64,000 nt of DNA from Pomacea canaliculata (Eukaryota; Mollusca; Gastropoda; Architaenioglossa; Ampullariidae), in NCBI RefSeq assembly GCF_003073045.1, contig NC_037591.1, positions 27,871,319 through 27,935,318 of the forward strand, in the 5' to 3' direction. The notes under the pieces are model-generated. The model worked only from the letters and a program-made list of their open reading frames with translations, was not told the origin of the DNA and ran no database searches. The position numbers and the translations under genes were made by a program. This document shows positions 1 to 15,000 of the stretch, piece after piece (the stretch's first letter is position 1; each line of letters starts with the position of its first letter).

Positions 1-12
1 ACACATACACAC

Positions 13-3000
13 CTTGCCTCCTGAATGAACTTGGTCTTGTGGGCACGGATGGCCCACATGGATTTGAAAATGATTGCCAGGTGATAGCGAATTGTAAACT
101 TGTCATAGAATTCGCTGCTGGCTCCTGTACTCTCTACATCTAAATAGTACAGAAAAAAGAAAATATGTGTAAGGAGATACAGAGAAGGTGAACATGCACA
201 TAATATAGTTTAAAAATAAAAAATAACAATAGCATACCAGGTATTTTTAAATTTGGCAGTAGGATTATTGTATAATTATCCAGAGAATACACACCAACAT
301 AAAACTGCATTAGTGAAGGGGTTAGAAAGGTCAGGGCTAGCTCGTGCATCAGAAAGGCCTGGTTGATTTTCCCAGCTTTAGGCTGCACAACAGGCTGCAT
401 GACAAAGATAACCTCCACCAGTTTGGCCACAAGGTAAGGGTTGCGGATGTAGTTCTGGGAGCAGATCATAACAATCAGTAACTGAAGGACATCACCCATG
501 CCAGGGTCTGCCACCAGAACTTCGGGACTAAATCTGGAAATGGAAGAAAATCCAATTTTAATAATAATAAGAGCATTTCTATAGGGCATTACCCTGCCGA
601 CAGCAAGATCAATATGTTTTGACATGAACAATTGGCTTAACAATATCTCTATCACACTCACACAAAACACACATCATCAACTACTAAAAGTATGCTCGAA
701 AAATGTTAGTCTTAAAGCCAGACTTCAAAGTATCAAAAAAGGTAATTGTGCAAAGTAATGGAGGAAATGCATTCCAGACACTAAGGCCTGAGAAATGATG
801 TTGGCTGAATTCATTACAGCTGCAGCTGTAAGTGGAATCTATCTTGTTCATGATGCTGCACCTTATCAGTTTACATTATTATTATTAACATCATACATCA
901 CAACAAGTCATGAAATCTTATAATACTTTTGCTGCATTTAAAAAAAAAATGTACTAGAGCCTTCATCATCATTCCTTGCTACTCCTCGAGGAGCATAGGG
1001 CCGCAACAACACCTCGCCAGCGAACTCGGTTTTGGGCAGCCCCCCTCAGTTGGGCCCATGTGGTTCCGGTAGCCTTTGCCTCGCTCTCTACTGATCTTCT
1101 CCAAGTCTGTTTTGTCACTAGAGCCTTACCTTGGTTGAAACTCCCCGATTAATAAAAAAAAACTTTCACTCTTGTTTGCCTGTCTTACAAATATTTTTTG
1201 ACAGAGTATTGTCATACCCATATGCAATACTTACTGAAGAACGAAGAGAAGATAATCAGCAATATCTTCAAGATAAAATTCTGGGAGTGCAGCAAACTCC
1301 ATGGGAACATCAGGTGGCAATGGTAGTTCAGCCCTAGAATGAAGGAAAAATGTTACTATGGCTGATCTATGCAGGATAATAAACAAAGCACAGGTATGCC
1401 TATGCTGAGAGGAAGAAAAAGCTTTTTTTAAAAACCGGTACTAGCAAAAGATGTTCTAAAGTGATCCCCAAAAAGGACAGATAAAGAAGAAAGGTGATGA
1501 GTGCCATAAACATGAATTTATTACAAAATTAAAATGATGAAAGTTAGTGGTAGACAATGAGAAAGGAAGGAAAGGAGGCAGATAATGAAGACAGTGAGTG
1601 GAGAGAATAAGAGAATTCCCATTATCTGGAATGCTGTTTGAGTCCTGACCCCTGCATTTTAGGATCTGCAGCCCGAAGTAAGAACTGTGATGCCTGTGTG
1701 TAGAACCTCAGAACTCGCACCAGCATGGTTTGATCCAGCACTCCAGCATCAGCACAAAGTTTACTCTTTTGCAGCCTCTGTTGAATTTATGCATATTTTG
1801 AGACTTGTGAATGCATATACAAAAATACATTTTCTTTAAAAAACTATAATAAAGAGTTGAATAAATCAGAAGTTAGGAATTTCCATGTACTGCCTTTCTC
1901 CCCAGATAATACACAAGATTACAGAAAAATGTAACACTCGAAACATCTTCCTCTCCTTCTTTTGCTACTTTACATAGTGTTACTCTGCATTGTAGAAACT
2001 GAGCCACTGACTATAAAGGTGGCTTTAAGTTATTGATGTGTATACTTATTTTAGCAGAATGTGCTTTTTCATGACTTCCAGTATGAATCCTACCGAACCC
2101 AATGTACACTTTTTTTTTAACATTATCAAAAGCATGCTGCCACATCCAGTACTGCTCAACTGTCAGCAATCAATGAAAATAGCACTGTTGTCTCACCTGC
2201 ACTTGAGATTTCCATTGTGGGTGGTTTCCCTCCATTTCATCAATCATGCGGTTTAGATCACGGATGGCTCGCAGACGGCGCTGGTATTTTCTCATGATAG
2301 GTATAATAGATAGGTGATGGCAGTGAAGAGTGAGGTAAAAGCAGTCTGTGGAGAAATTTGGCTCCTGCCATTTGTGGTCTCCTCTCTTTCCTTCATTGGC
2401 AACAAGAAATAAAGTTTCTTTTCATTCTTAAGGCAAAATTGTTCTTCATTTGATTCATCCTCCCTCTTTAAAAGAAAAGGAAACGCCTATTCCATTCACC
2501 AATAACCATCTACCACCACTATACAAAGTAAAGGTCCCATGACTTCATGGTTGAATGAGAGTAAGGTGTGAGAGCCCTCTTTTATCTTGAGGCCAGCTTG
2601 CATCCTTTTCTGTTCGGATAACGTTACTCTAACCAATAGACTATCAACTTCCCCACTGATATACTATACACAAATATTAATGATGCACAAGAATGAATCA
2701 AAAATATAGAGAATGGAAGTTCATTAGGTCACATGATCTCACCCAAATAATTAAAATGTGCTGTAGTTTATAAGCAACATGCCTTGTAGTCTGCACTTTT
2801 TTGCCCCGCTACATTTACCCCCCACTGTCTAGCTGATGTCTTTGTGTTGTCCCTGATGGATTATTGCAACTCTTTACTTGTTGATTTCCATAACTGTCTC
2901 CTGAACAAACTTCAAAGGGTTAAGAATAATGCAACTTATATTTTTCTGTAGGTGAAAAGCAGACCATGCTACAGCCTGTTTTCACGAGCTTCACTGGCTT

Positions 3001-6000
3001 GTAAGATCAACACACTGTGCCACTGCTGTCTTGATGGCCTCACCACAGAATAACTGTCTAAGCTACCAATGCCTTACCACCCATCGGTCTCTTCAGTCTG
3101 CTGGTGTTGTTCTCGTTTTTTGTGCCCCTCATAAGACAGGAGGAATTAGGCTCCTTCTCAGGCCTCAAAGTCTGGAATTCTCTGCCAATTTTTCTTTGAA
3201 CTGTACCTAAGTTTAGCCTCAAAACCCATCTCAAAATATCTTTTACAATCAAGTGTGCTATTCTGCTTACTCCTCAGTTGTTTATCTTCATCCACGCACT
3301 TATTCATGTTTGCCATGGTGTCACTCATTTGCCAATGCATGACTGACTTGTTTTGTTTGTAGTCTTCTATATAAAGGGAATGGAAAAAGAAGCTCTACAA
3401 ATTCAATTATTATTATTAACTATCATCCTTGTCTTGCCACTCAGTAAATAAATGCACAGTGGATTTTGAAGTGAGGTTTTTCCGCTCAGCATGAAGGCAA
3501 CAAGATCGATTGTTATGATACTTGTTAGTCTGTGCAAGGGTATTTTTTTTTCAATTACCAAAAAAACTCCAAGAAATGAAGGGGAGAATGGTGTTTTATG
3601 CCAAGCTAGCAACTAAGGCTATATCATGGCAAAGCAGCCAGCCCTGTAAACAGATGCCACATGCAGAGAAGGAACAGCGTGCCTGAGACGAGATCTGAAC
3701 CCAGGGCAGCCAATCCTCACTGTATTAGTGACAGGCGCTAACTGTTGCGCCGCTGGACTGCATCTAAAACAAGAAATGAATTGAAACAAAATCATGAGTT
3801 AATATTAACTTAAATGCATTTACATTGTGTTTTGGTGCAGTATTTTCAAAACTGAATTTATCGCATATCATGAAAAATTGTACAGTACAGTCACAGTGGT
3901 AATGATCACAGTTACAGAAAAAAAAATATCACTGATGAAAAGAAAATGTATACTCAGGTACTATACTTCTAGCTTTAAAGATGAGCTGTCTAAATCCTCC
4001 ACTATGTGCAAAACAAATAAGCAAGAGGTCTGATGCCCCCCCCAAAAAAGTGGCTAAAAGGAAAGATAATGTAGACACATATAGTTTGTTCCATATATCA
4101 GGCATCTTTTTTTTACGAGTTACTGGTACACTAAGAACCAGTTTGGAATATACCAAGGTACCCATAGTGACCTTCTGTTCTCAGCCCATTGAAAAAGTGA
4201 TGGTGATTTACATCCTAGAAACAGACAAAGAATAGATTCGCTATCCTACATACCAACACCAGCAGAGAATAATGACCTATACCAAGGGAATGAAGTGCAG
4301 CAAAGTCTGAGAAAAAATACTTACGAATGCCCTCTACCCACATCTCTGCCTCTTGTGAGGTGCAACTGAACCTGGCCTCCGACCTGATGGAGATGCGAGC
4401 TTTGGGGTGGAATGGGTAATAAGGATCAACCTGAAAGCAAACAAAAAAAAAAAAAAAAAAACAGTCACCGGTGATATGCATGGTCAGCTATGTACGGTTT
4501 TGGTTGCAGTTATCTAATTGCAGTATTTTGATATTTTACTAATCCTTTTGAAGAACCATTTGGTAAACTTGACGTTGCATATCATTATTTTATCAAAGTA
4601 TCATTATCTTTGTATTATCACTGTTTGACATCTTGTGGTACTTTTAAAACAGCCTGCTTTTTTAGCCTTTACCTAAATACTATAACACCCCTTTATTAAG
4701 TCATTCCACATGGACAAAAAGTAAAGCAATTTATCCCTTAGAAACGGAGTGGTGGCACAAAGATCAATGTGTTCTAACATTTACACCTATTAACTTACAA
4801 TAAAGACAACTGTCATTGACACACTGTTTGAATTAATATTTAAGTGATGTGATTTGCATGAAATATAGTTTTTGTTTTCTTCTACTAAATTCAAATGAAA
4901 GATGGTAATGTATGAAACGGAGAGCTCCTGTCATGAAAGTAGCTCATAAGGCAGAAAAAATTTACACAAATTTAAACAATAAAATATTTTATTAGAATAT
5001 ACATTAGATTTCAAATACAATCTAGTATTTTCTAGTCATTTTCATCTGTTGGAGTACAATTCCTTACCGAGCTGAGTAACCAGAAAATGTCTCGAACATG
5101 GCACTTGACAAACTGCTTCATTGTCTACTTTCAAATATAACACAATATCTGATTGGTTTATCACTCTTACTTCCTAAGGTAAGTAATTTATAGAACAATT
5201 CCTTAAGGTACAAACTTTCATTCCTTATTTATTCGCTTACACACAGAATGATGTGTTTTGTGACAATATCCTGCTCACATTATTGTGTGGAAAATGGGCA
5301 CTGATGATGAAGCAATTCAATTCTGCAGACATGAAATGCTAGGAAAAAGTTATTTGTTGATGGACATTATCGTGAATATGTAGAATTGTCAGAAGAACTT
5401 CAATGCTAGCAAATCAGAACATGGAACCCACCTTATCAAGAAGAATCCTGATGGACAACAGTTCCATAATTGACATCAGATTGAGCATTAGTCCGTCTCC
5501 TGAAACAACTCGTTCATCCACCTGCATCAATTAAATGTCACCTTAGAAGTGTCTTGCTTTTAGAAGAAAAAAAAATTTACATTGCATGTACATTGCGTGT
5601 TAATATTAAAGGAAATTTAATGCTACGCTTTTCAAGAGAAGATATCCGGGTTTGGGGGGACAAATCAACAAATGCTGATCACCCACACCCACCAGTCATC
5701 ACACTCAGTAAAATGTGATAGGTAGTTCTCAGTTTTGTTCTTAAATCTATAATTCATTAAATCCCATTCAATGCCTCTAACTCTCCTATTTATTGAGCTT
5801 TTAAAACAATTACTACAAAAATCTAATTATTGGACAAACTGAAGGGAGTGCTGCATTATTGATGACAGATTTTCTATTAACTTTAGTAGGAGGGGCCCTT
5901 TAATCTGGCACACTGCTATGATGCCATAACACTCCAATTATTGCATAATGTCTAATTATTGACAGAATACTTCAGGCAAATAAGACATTGCTAACTCAAA

Positions 6001-9000
6001 ATAATAAGCACTCTTAGCAGCATACAGCATAGCATGCCAGTTAAAAAATATACATACAAAATGTGGATTCATACGAAGAAGAGAATAATGTGTAAACTAC
6101 TTCACATACAGACCTGTATCTGTGCTCGCTTCATATTGCGCACAAGTAATTGTGTCAAAAAGTCAAGGGTGGTGTCCCTTGTGTCTGTGTGCACCAACAA
6201 ACTGTGGATGACCTTGTAGCACTCTTGCTGCAAGCATGTAATGATAAATACTAGATGTGAGAGGAAAGTAACAAGTATATCTACAAACACTCTGTATATA
6301 ATGCTTATATGCTTAATTTGAATACCTCCTTTCACATGTATTAAGATGAAATTTCTAATCTCACAAAATCCAGACAATGCTGTGCATGCTGACATGCACA
6401 AAGCTAGATAAGTTAAGCTCCAGCGCTGATAACATATCCTGACATAATCCAAGCTTAAACATCATCAGCTCATTCATAATGCTTGAATTCCTACCCTAAT
6501 ATATCTGAGTCAAGATATACTCCCCAAACACTAAAAATACAAACCCTGACAAATTCCAGGCTGTGCTGCAAGGACTGGTTGACAATCCTGAGGTTATCGG
6601 CTGTTAACTGGTGACCAGAGAAATATTTCTCCACAACTTTGACCTGTACAATAAAATTTTCATAAACTATAATTTATGACAATCAGTAGCTGGTTTTGGC
6701 AGGAAAGTGCTTCTAGCTACAGGTGATTTTGCAGTGAGGAGTAAGGAATGAAGATGAGGGGGGGGGGGAATTGGTGTTTTACGCCGTGCCAGCAACTGAG
6801 GCTATATTACGGCAAGCAGCCAGCCCTGTAAACAGATGCCACGTGCAGAGCAAGATCAGCGTGCCCGAGACGAGAAATGAACTCAGGGCAGCCAACCTTC
6901 ACTGTATTGGTGACAGGCGCTAACAGCGCTAACCGTTGCGCCACCGGACCGCTAGGAATGAAGATGAAGTGGGAGGGAACCAGAGTAGCTGGAGTACACC
7001 AACTAAAGCCAGTCCTATAAACAGGTGTCACATATACAAAGTGGCTCAACTCAAGATCTGAACCCTGGAAATCTTAACTGAAATGGTAACAAGAAAGAAA
7101 GTGTTTTTAACCCTTTTCACTATCTATGCCCCTATAGAACAGTCTGTACTACAACCACAAATTCTGCAACATAAAGTTAGTACAGAAGTATGTACTGTGT
7201 TAATTTAACCAGAGTACATCTGATATGTCTTAAATATCTGAAAATCAATCCATCTTCTTTTTAAATCCCCATGTATATATACCATGACCTACAAAGTAGA
7301 ACAAAGTTACCATCATCTCTTACATTATCTTCAGCGAACACAGAGAGGCCAAGAAAAGGTCCAAGCAATGACAGCTTTTCCATCTCCATCCCTGATGCAT
7401 TACTCATTGCCTCAGGGATCCAGTTCTTTTGTTGCACCATCTGTTAAGAGAACAGAAGACACCAAATCAGATATATTTGGCAAGAGAACTATTTAGTGAC
7501 ATATAGCTTGCCTGGCTAAAGAGGAAAAGCAATGCTTTACTTGGTAAGAACAAATGTTACCTTACCCAGCATGCAATATGAAACACCATTTGTATCCCCT
7601 CTCATGTGCTGTTTGAAACATGTAGAAAGGCAATCTTACTTTTCCCTGGTAAAACAACTTTGCTGCAACTTGTACAGTAAAACTTCCCTATTAAGACTTG
7701 CTAAAATCTACTAGGTCATAAATCAGAAAGGTCTTAGTATGGAAATCAACCAGTCTGTTTCATATTTAAATGTTGAAAATAAAGCTCTTAAAACCAATAT
7801 CATAGTGCTCTTTTAATTGTTCTCACTTCCCTCGGTCATGCTTACTGACTCTGCCATTGTTGTTCTTGGTTGAAGATTTACAGGTAAGGGCCATTGATCA
7901 ATTTTAATGATAGCCAAAAAAACTTTCTTAAAATGCACATCTTTTGTAGTTTTGTTAAACACAATAAAAAGTTGCAATAAAGCACAAACAGATGGTCACA
8001 AGAATCTTATTTTTATAAATACTAGACTTTTACAAAAAGGTCATAATAAAGTGCAATCAACTGATGTATACTGATAAACAATGAACAAACAGTTTTTTTC
8101 AAAATGTAATTATTTTTGACATCACTTCTGCAGAAAGCCATAAAAAAGGGCATATGGTTGGAAGCAGTCTATTTGAAATACACTTTTTCCCACAAGCAAC
8201 TTTTGTGCACATGTGCTAACACACATAGAAATGGTATTTATATAGTGAAATATGGGAGTAAATTTTTTTTTTTGGGGGGGAAGGGGGATCTAAAAGGGTC
8301 ACAATAGGGAGGGTTTCAGTAAAGTTTTAATATATTATTGTGTATTATGAAAAACATTGTTACTATTAAGTTCTTTTTCTTATTAAGTCTTCTGACACTA
8401 AGTTCATTACTTAAAGTGGAATTACATTTTTCAGCCATATCCAAATATAATATGAAAAGATTTTAAATTAATGCTCATTAATATTAAACTAGCTGCAGAC
8501 AAATGAAAGCCAAACCGATCATATATTATTGTCACTTTGAACATGAAGGGTTGCATCTTCATGTGTAGACAAAGACATACTTAAGCATACATGCAAAACA
8601 CAGACATACACCAAATGGAATAACTTACCAAGCTACATATTGGTCGACAGTTTCTGGCATCACTCTTTATTTCACACAGCTCCACCAGGACAGACAGAGG
8701 TTCTCGAAATGTATCACTGTCCAGGGATAAGGAAGCTATCATATGATTCAAACCCTGGAGAACTGGCCCAAAAACCTTGCAACAAAAAAGCAAATGAAGT
8801 AGCGTTGCATGCTTAATTTCAGGATCTCTTACCCAGGCTGCTTTTTCATGAACAGACTAGGGTATTATTTTTACTAAGTTGTACCTTTCACAACAAAGTT
8901 GCAAATTAACAGCTGAGTTCTGTAGATTGCTCTTCCTCATCTTTGATGACAATAAAAATCTCTAAGCTTCAATAATCTCAAATAACTTATAAGAAAGCTC

Positions 9001-12000
9001 TATTACCATTTGTCCCATTCTGAATTATTATTCCCCATGACACTATCTAGACTGACACCAACCTCTGCGAATGCTGTCTTGTCATTCTTCAGTTTCTGTA
9101 CAAGCTCAGGAAGAAACACTCGTGGCAGATTGTGTGAGAGAAGAAATGGAAGCAGTAATGATACATCACTGCAAGTTCTGCAAAAAGTAAAAGGAAATAT
9201 AAAAATTACAAATAAACAAGATATAACCTCAGACTACTTTCATAAAAAAAATGTCACCAAATTTAGATTTTACTAAATGAACATGGTGAACAGACAGGTG
9301 ACAAACTGTTTGGAAATGCCAGTAAAATTGAATCTATTTAGCAGTGATAAGATAAGCTATCCTTCAGATAAAAGCTCAGGCTTTGAAAATCTTACCATGC
9401 ACCATGCCATAAAGTACATGAACAGCTTAGATCACACTTACTTGTCTTGACTAAATGCTCCTCTCAATACAAGGGCAGTGCTTAACACACACTGGCTTCT
9501 TGCCTCTGCTAAAGCATCACTCATAGGTGGTATACTAGAACGCTGAAATAAAGATTTTTAGAGTAAAGGAAAAGCCTGAGTGGAAAAGCTCATCATGACT
9601 TACATCTTGATTGCTTCACATTCCATAAAGCAAACTGAGTAGTGTTATAAAATACATTGTGCTGTGACAAAAAGAATGAATAAATAAGGGAAGAAACTTG
9701 ACTCATTCAAGGATTTTTTTTTACTATGAATTACTGAGCTAAAGCAATCAACTTATCCAGTATTTAGTTATATTTGCAAGTAGGCAATGAGTCAGCTGGT
9801 CTATTGTGCACATATATCTTTTTTAAATTTCTGCTTTATGATCTACTTTTATAAGACCCCTCCATTACATTTGGTTACTTTTATCTGCATTTATTTCAAG
9901 AAAACAAAAACAGGTTTTTTGCACATTATATCTCCTAAATGTTAAAAAATACTTATTTAAAATGTGTCTCATCGATGGCTGAATGTACTGAAAGTTAATA
10001 GGTGAACGTATTTGAACACAATATACTTTGTACTACTTTAGCATGCTAGGGTTCAGTGACTTGGTTTTCCATTCATCTTTATGGTGTTAGTATCAACAAG
10101 AAGCTGAGAGTGGCCTCCTTACCTTAGGTGCTGTTCGCTCCTCTATTGAAATGCGTTCATAGCAGTCAAATAAATAATTAAGAACGTCTAGCTCCTCACA
10201 GGGTTGTGGTCGGAATTTTTCAGAAAACTCCCGTTTTGGGGCAGCTTCACTGATTGCACTTACACTGAAGAAAATATATACAAATAAAAATACCACAAAA
10301 CTATTACCTCTCAGCATAACAAAAAAATAATAATTTTTTTTAAATTCTAAATCTTAAATAGCATTATACTTTATTATGTTGATATCAAATACATTAAATA
10401 TTTTAAAAAGTAAAGATCATTAACAGCACAAAAATTACCTGTGTGGACTACTGCTGCACGTGACTACCACTGGTTTCAAAGCAGCACTGGGATTGAACCG
10501 TCCGTCAAGGATTCCTAGAGTCACCTCCATGACCATCTGGTTGATCAAGTCATGGTAGCCTCCTTCTGAAATAATTATCAAAGAACTTGATATCATTAAG
10601 CAATAAAGGCTCCTTCATTAGCATTGATGGTTTTGTGTTTGCAATAACAGATTCATGGATATATCTTCAACAGAGGATTACTGGATTATTCATGTTATCA
10701 GCCAACTGATAGATCATTCATTGCAAAAAGGAATTAGTAGATCATTTTTTTCTATTATAAATTATTAGATTAGCATTTATGAAGTGAACATATGTGAAAC
10801 AAGCTATCAATAAGAATGGATTGTGGGAATCAGTTTTTACATAGCAAGTGAACTGGCAATGACAGCTTTATGTTAAATGATATTAAATAATGAACCTTTA
10901 CCTGTCTGCTCTGCTGCCTCAGCAAGTTCTGGAACATACATAATATCCTCCCTTTCTTTCTGCCAGCTGACAAGAAAAATGCGGCATAGGGCTGTCTTTA
11001 TTTGTTCATCTGATGCTTCAGAACTGAAACTTGGATCCTATGCAGCCAAAGGAAAAGACGACATTCTATAAACTATGAAAAAGAAAAAAACGTTATACTT
11101 CCAAGCTATATAATGCAAGAGACTCAGCTGCGTAATTTATTATGTATGAATAAACCTAGATCAATGCTGGTGACAATTTATTTTATAAAGGTAACTACTG
11201 AGATTAGTTTATAACTAAAGTTAGTTTTGATTCATCTTCCTCCCTACACCAACCCTTTAAAAAAAACCACAACGCACCTCCTGTATTGGGTGCACCATCA
11301 CATAAGTTTGTCGTTAATGATATCACCAATGGCAGCACCATTGAAAAGCACGTTAATTAGACATATATATGGTGCTTATCACACTGCAAGACTGTTATTG
11401 CTTTTACTTCATTCCTTCATACATGTTCAAAATCTTGTATTTCATGAACAAAATTCCATCTGGTGAAAAATTTTCCTGCACTGAGCAATAATTATAGAGT
11501 CAGATATATGTTTAATTTCCATAAAAGAGATTATTATATATGCATGAAGGCCAGAAATGTCTCACAACAAGCCTCTCTACAAAAACTTTGGAAAAACTTT
11601 CTAACAGGCTCATGCATATTTACCCTCTTGCGTTTGTCTGGTCTTGCATCATACTCTTCCACCTCCATTGTCTCTATACCCGAGTCCACATCCATCTGGG
11701 ACTGGCTGAAAAATTCAAAAAATGAAGATAGTAACAATGTGTAGTTTGCTTTATCAGTTTATGCATGGCCACACCTTTATAAACCTTCTATGTTGCACAA
11801 ATGCAGGTCTGGATCAAAGGTATGTAACAGCTGGAACAGTGGCACTTTTATTTTATTGTAGCACTCCAAGAATTAATGCTGCATCTGTATTTCACAGTAG
11901 TACTTTTATAATCAGCTCTATGATCTAAAACTGTATTTATTGTAAGCAGCATTTCTTATATCACAATATCTAATTTATTATATGATCATTTTTATCGCAG

Positions 12001-15000
12001 GAGCTAATGCTGTATCTATATTCAATAATAGTATTTTTATCATGTACTTAAGATGAAGCTATAGATAAAACTGTCACAACTAAATCAACATGCAACCAAT
12101 TAAATTTCAAATTGCAATAAAAAGTGTGTCAGTTAAAAAATAAGGTATCATGTCAGTTTCACAGTACTGTTAAAATACACATTACAAATATGTTATATTC
12201 TCTTTATTTAGAAATATTTCAATTATGAGCCCATATCTAACAGTTTCCTTGCTTTCCTTCTTGCAGGATTGTCACATGTCGCTTGCTCCAGGGGTGGTTG
12301 AGGTGTGAGGGCCAGGAGAAGGCGCATGGGGGATGGTGTAGCCAGCCGTTTATTCCGGCCAGATGAGAGGGCCAGCACATCGCGCATCTCTTGGCTGGAA
12401 CTGGTCATGAGGTAATAGACCCACCTCAGGACATATAGTAAGTTGGGGGGCATACCTGATAGGGTCTTTTGTTGCTAGCCTTGACGTAAGACATGGGGGC
12501 AGGAACCCTGTTGCGTGGGTAGAGCAGATGCTTTCTTTTCCCCAGGGTTAGACTGGGACTATTTATTGAAGGCCCGGGATCGGATCGTGAGAGAAAGAGG
12601 AGCTTCGGTACACGAAGACCTGTTGTGCTCGAGCCTCTGCTGTGCTGCGTTCCCTGGTTTAGTGCGTGGGACGGGTACCGGCAGACGGTTGCATTTCTCC
12701 AGCATTTTCTGCGTGTGGCAGAATCAACGCCTCACGAGCCTTTTGGGTGAGTAATTAGAACTTTTCCTGTCGCCGTTTTGAAGGCCAATGACTAGCTGAC
12801 AAGTAAGCAGATATGCAAGCTGTATGAGTGACTGTGGCTGCGAGATCTCTGTATATATATATGTGAGGCAGGGGAAGACTTATGTGCTGAGTTTATATCA
12901 TGGGGAAATTTGATTTGGGTAGTGATGATGTGTCTCTGTACAGTAATGATGTGTCATTAGCAACTAAGATTGTAAGAGAATTTGCTTTGTGCATATAGGG
13001 TTTTGCATCTGTTGTAGCAGACAACGCTGTTAGCAGAACGTTAAGAGAGACCCGCTTAAGGGGGCCGGGGGGAATGGTGTTTTACGCCGTGTCAGCAACT
13101 AAGGCTATATTACGGCAAGCAGCCAGCCCTGTAATCAGATGCCACGTGCAGAGAATGAACAGCGTGCCCGAGACGAGAAATGAACTCAGGGCAGCCAACC
13201 TTCACTGTATTGGTGACAGGCGCTAACCGTTGCGTCACCGGACCGCTCCGCTTAAGGGGGCAGCTTAGTAATTATATGTGCATGGCTGGAGGGCTTGTTA
13301 CCTTTGTGCATTGCTTTCTACAGACTCAATCGAATGGTAGCCGGGACGACATTTATTGTCAAAACAGATTGCCGTCCGTCACTGAAGTGATGGAGTGCGG
13401 CCAAACCTGAGTGGAATTGTCAGAGGATTGTCGGCCGAGCACCGAAATTCAAATCGTCGCAAGGACGGACTATCTGGCCACCAGGCTAAAGGATAATAGA
13501 CAATGGGTCATGGTGACGCCAGCAGCGCATTGCCTAAGGCAGTGGCCTGTGAGGAAGATAGGTTTTGTTTTTGCAGTGGTGACGCTGTGTCGCAAGGACC
13601 ATGTGGACACACCTTAGTTTGTTTGGGGGGTATAATGTTTTTTCGCAAAGGGAGGGCTCTCCTCCGTTTGCTTTACCAGGGCTTCTGCTTACGCAAAAAA
13701 TTGCGTACAGTACGCATTAAAAGTTCATAGGACCCCTTCAATTTTCGTCAATGGGGTCCCCTTCAAATTTGGGCGAAGAACAGGGAACCCTTAAAAATCT
13801 GAAGAAGGGGTCCCTGGGACCCCAAAGAATTTAGCCTTAGCAGAAGCCCTGCTTTACTGTGTTATTGTGATGTAATGATTGTTTTCTTTTCCTTTTCTTT
13901 TGAGGTGGTGGCTCGCACCTGGTGACTGCCAATAAACTTACGTGTTGTATTGTCCCTTTGTATGCCTGTTTTGTGTCCACTGAGGAGTGATTGCTTAGTT
14001 GCTCACGCTGGGCGGGTGAAAACTGTCTGTGTGATTGCAAGTGTGCATGTGAGAGAGCATGTCCCACAACGCCTGACTGCGTTACACGACAATGATGATA
14101 CAGCAGATGTTGAAGGTTATATTTAAAAATAAAGACTACCACTTCTCTGATCTTGGAAAGCATCATAATCAATTTTTCTCCAAACTAGTGGAATACCTTT
14201 AAGGGAAAAAAAAGAAAAAGTCTGAAAAAGCATAGTAATACAGTAACTAATCTTCAATGTCTACAGCTCCCATCAGAAGGAAAAAAAGCCAGACATAAAA
14301 ATATTAAAAGGTTCAAGGATGAATTTGAATGTCTTACCCTTTATCACAGTCAGTTTCCATGTCAACACTTTTTTGAGATTCTGAACTCACTGGAATGTCA
14401 GCACAGGCACCAACACTGCCACCTACATGCAAATAATTTGCTTGTATCAAAAAAAAAAAAAGAGTATGACAAAGCAATCAAACATTAAACAAATAAATAA
14501 TCCTGACGATAAAAGCAGTATCCAAAAACAAAATGTTGATTCTGAAAAATCTCATTTATGCATTCCCATTTAAAATAAATCAAAAACAAGTTTAATGTTG
14601 TTTTGGAAGATATTGCTGGTTACATTCTTCTCAACTCTTTCTTACATGTAACAGTTGATAATATGTATGCACCAACATTAGCAATATTAAAATTGTGTAA
14701 ATTGTAAGCTTAATCTAAACTTAAAATGTTAGACTTGTCTCTCCCACCAAAGAAATTCCAATCTTGAAATGATCTTGTGAAAGTGCTACAATTTGCCCAA
14801 ATGTTTAAACACAAAGCACAAACCTTCTGTGTTGAGGCGGCTAGAAGAAGCTTGTGTAGAGGAGGTGCCACAGGCTCCCATCTGTGCTGCCACACCATCT
14901 TGCACCTCCCCATGACCTTGAGTCTGTGATAATGGTACTGCTGGAGAAGGTGATGAATTATTTGCCAATTTTCCTACAGCTCCTCCGCTAGCTAGTCGAG

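Larger units (their letters stand above)
12237..14090. mobile_element. GC-rich insertion of unknown class in UBE4B intron 3
   Basis: Base composition changes abruptly from AT-rich intron to roughly balanced GC. The segment carries a 76-codon minus-strand frame ([20 protein letters not shown]), which I cannot assign. It also has a TATATATATA run near 12853, an AATAAA near 13930, and a right end reading CTGCGTTACACGACA, which has an LTR-like look. No second copy of the end was found, so a solo LTR is only a possibility. It has itself received a SINE and a MITE. Confidence 0.45.

Noticed and set aside
7665-7740. Possible pogo/Tigger-like MITE starting CAGTAAAACTTCCCTATTAAG
   Set aside because: The left end is suggestive, but no matching inverted end or TA duplication was found within the next kilobase.
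12223-12453. 76-codon minus-strand frame in UBE4B intron 3 as an extra UBE4B exon
   Set aside because: Exons 3 and 4 already join in phase ([12 protein letters not shown]), the frame ends in a stop, the base composition is foreign and no matching UBE4B sequence is known to me.
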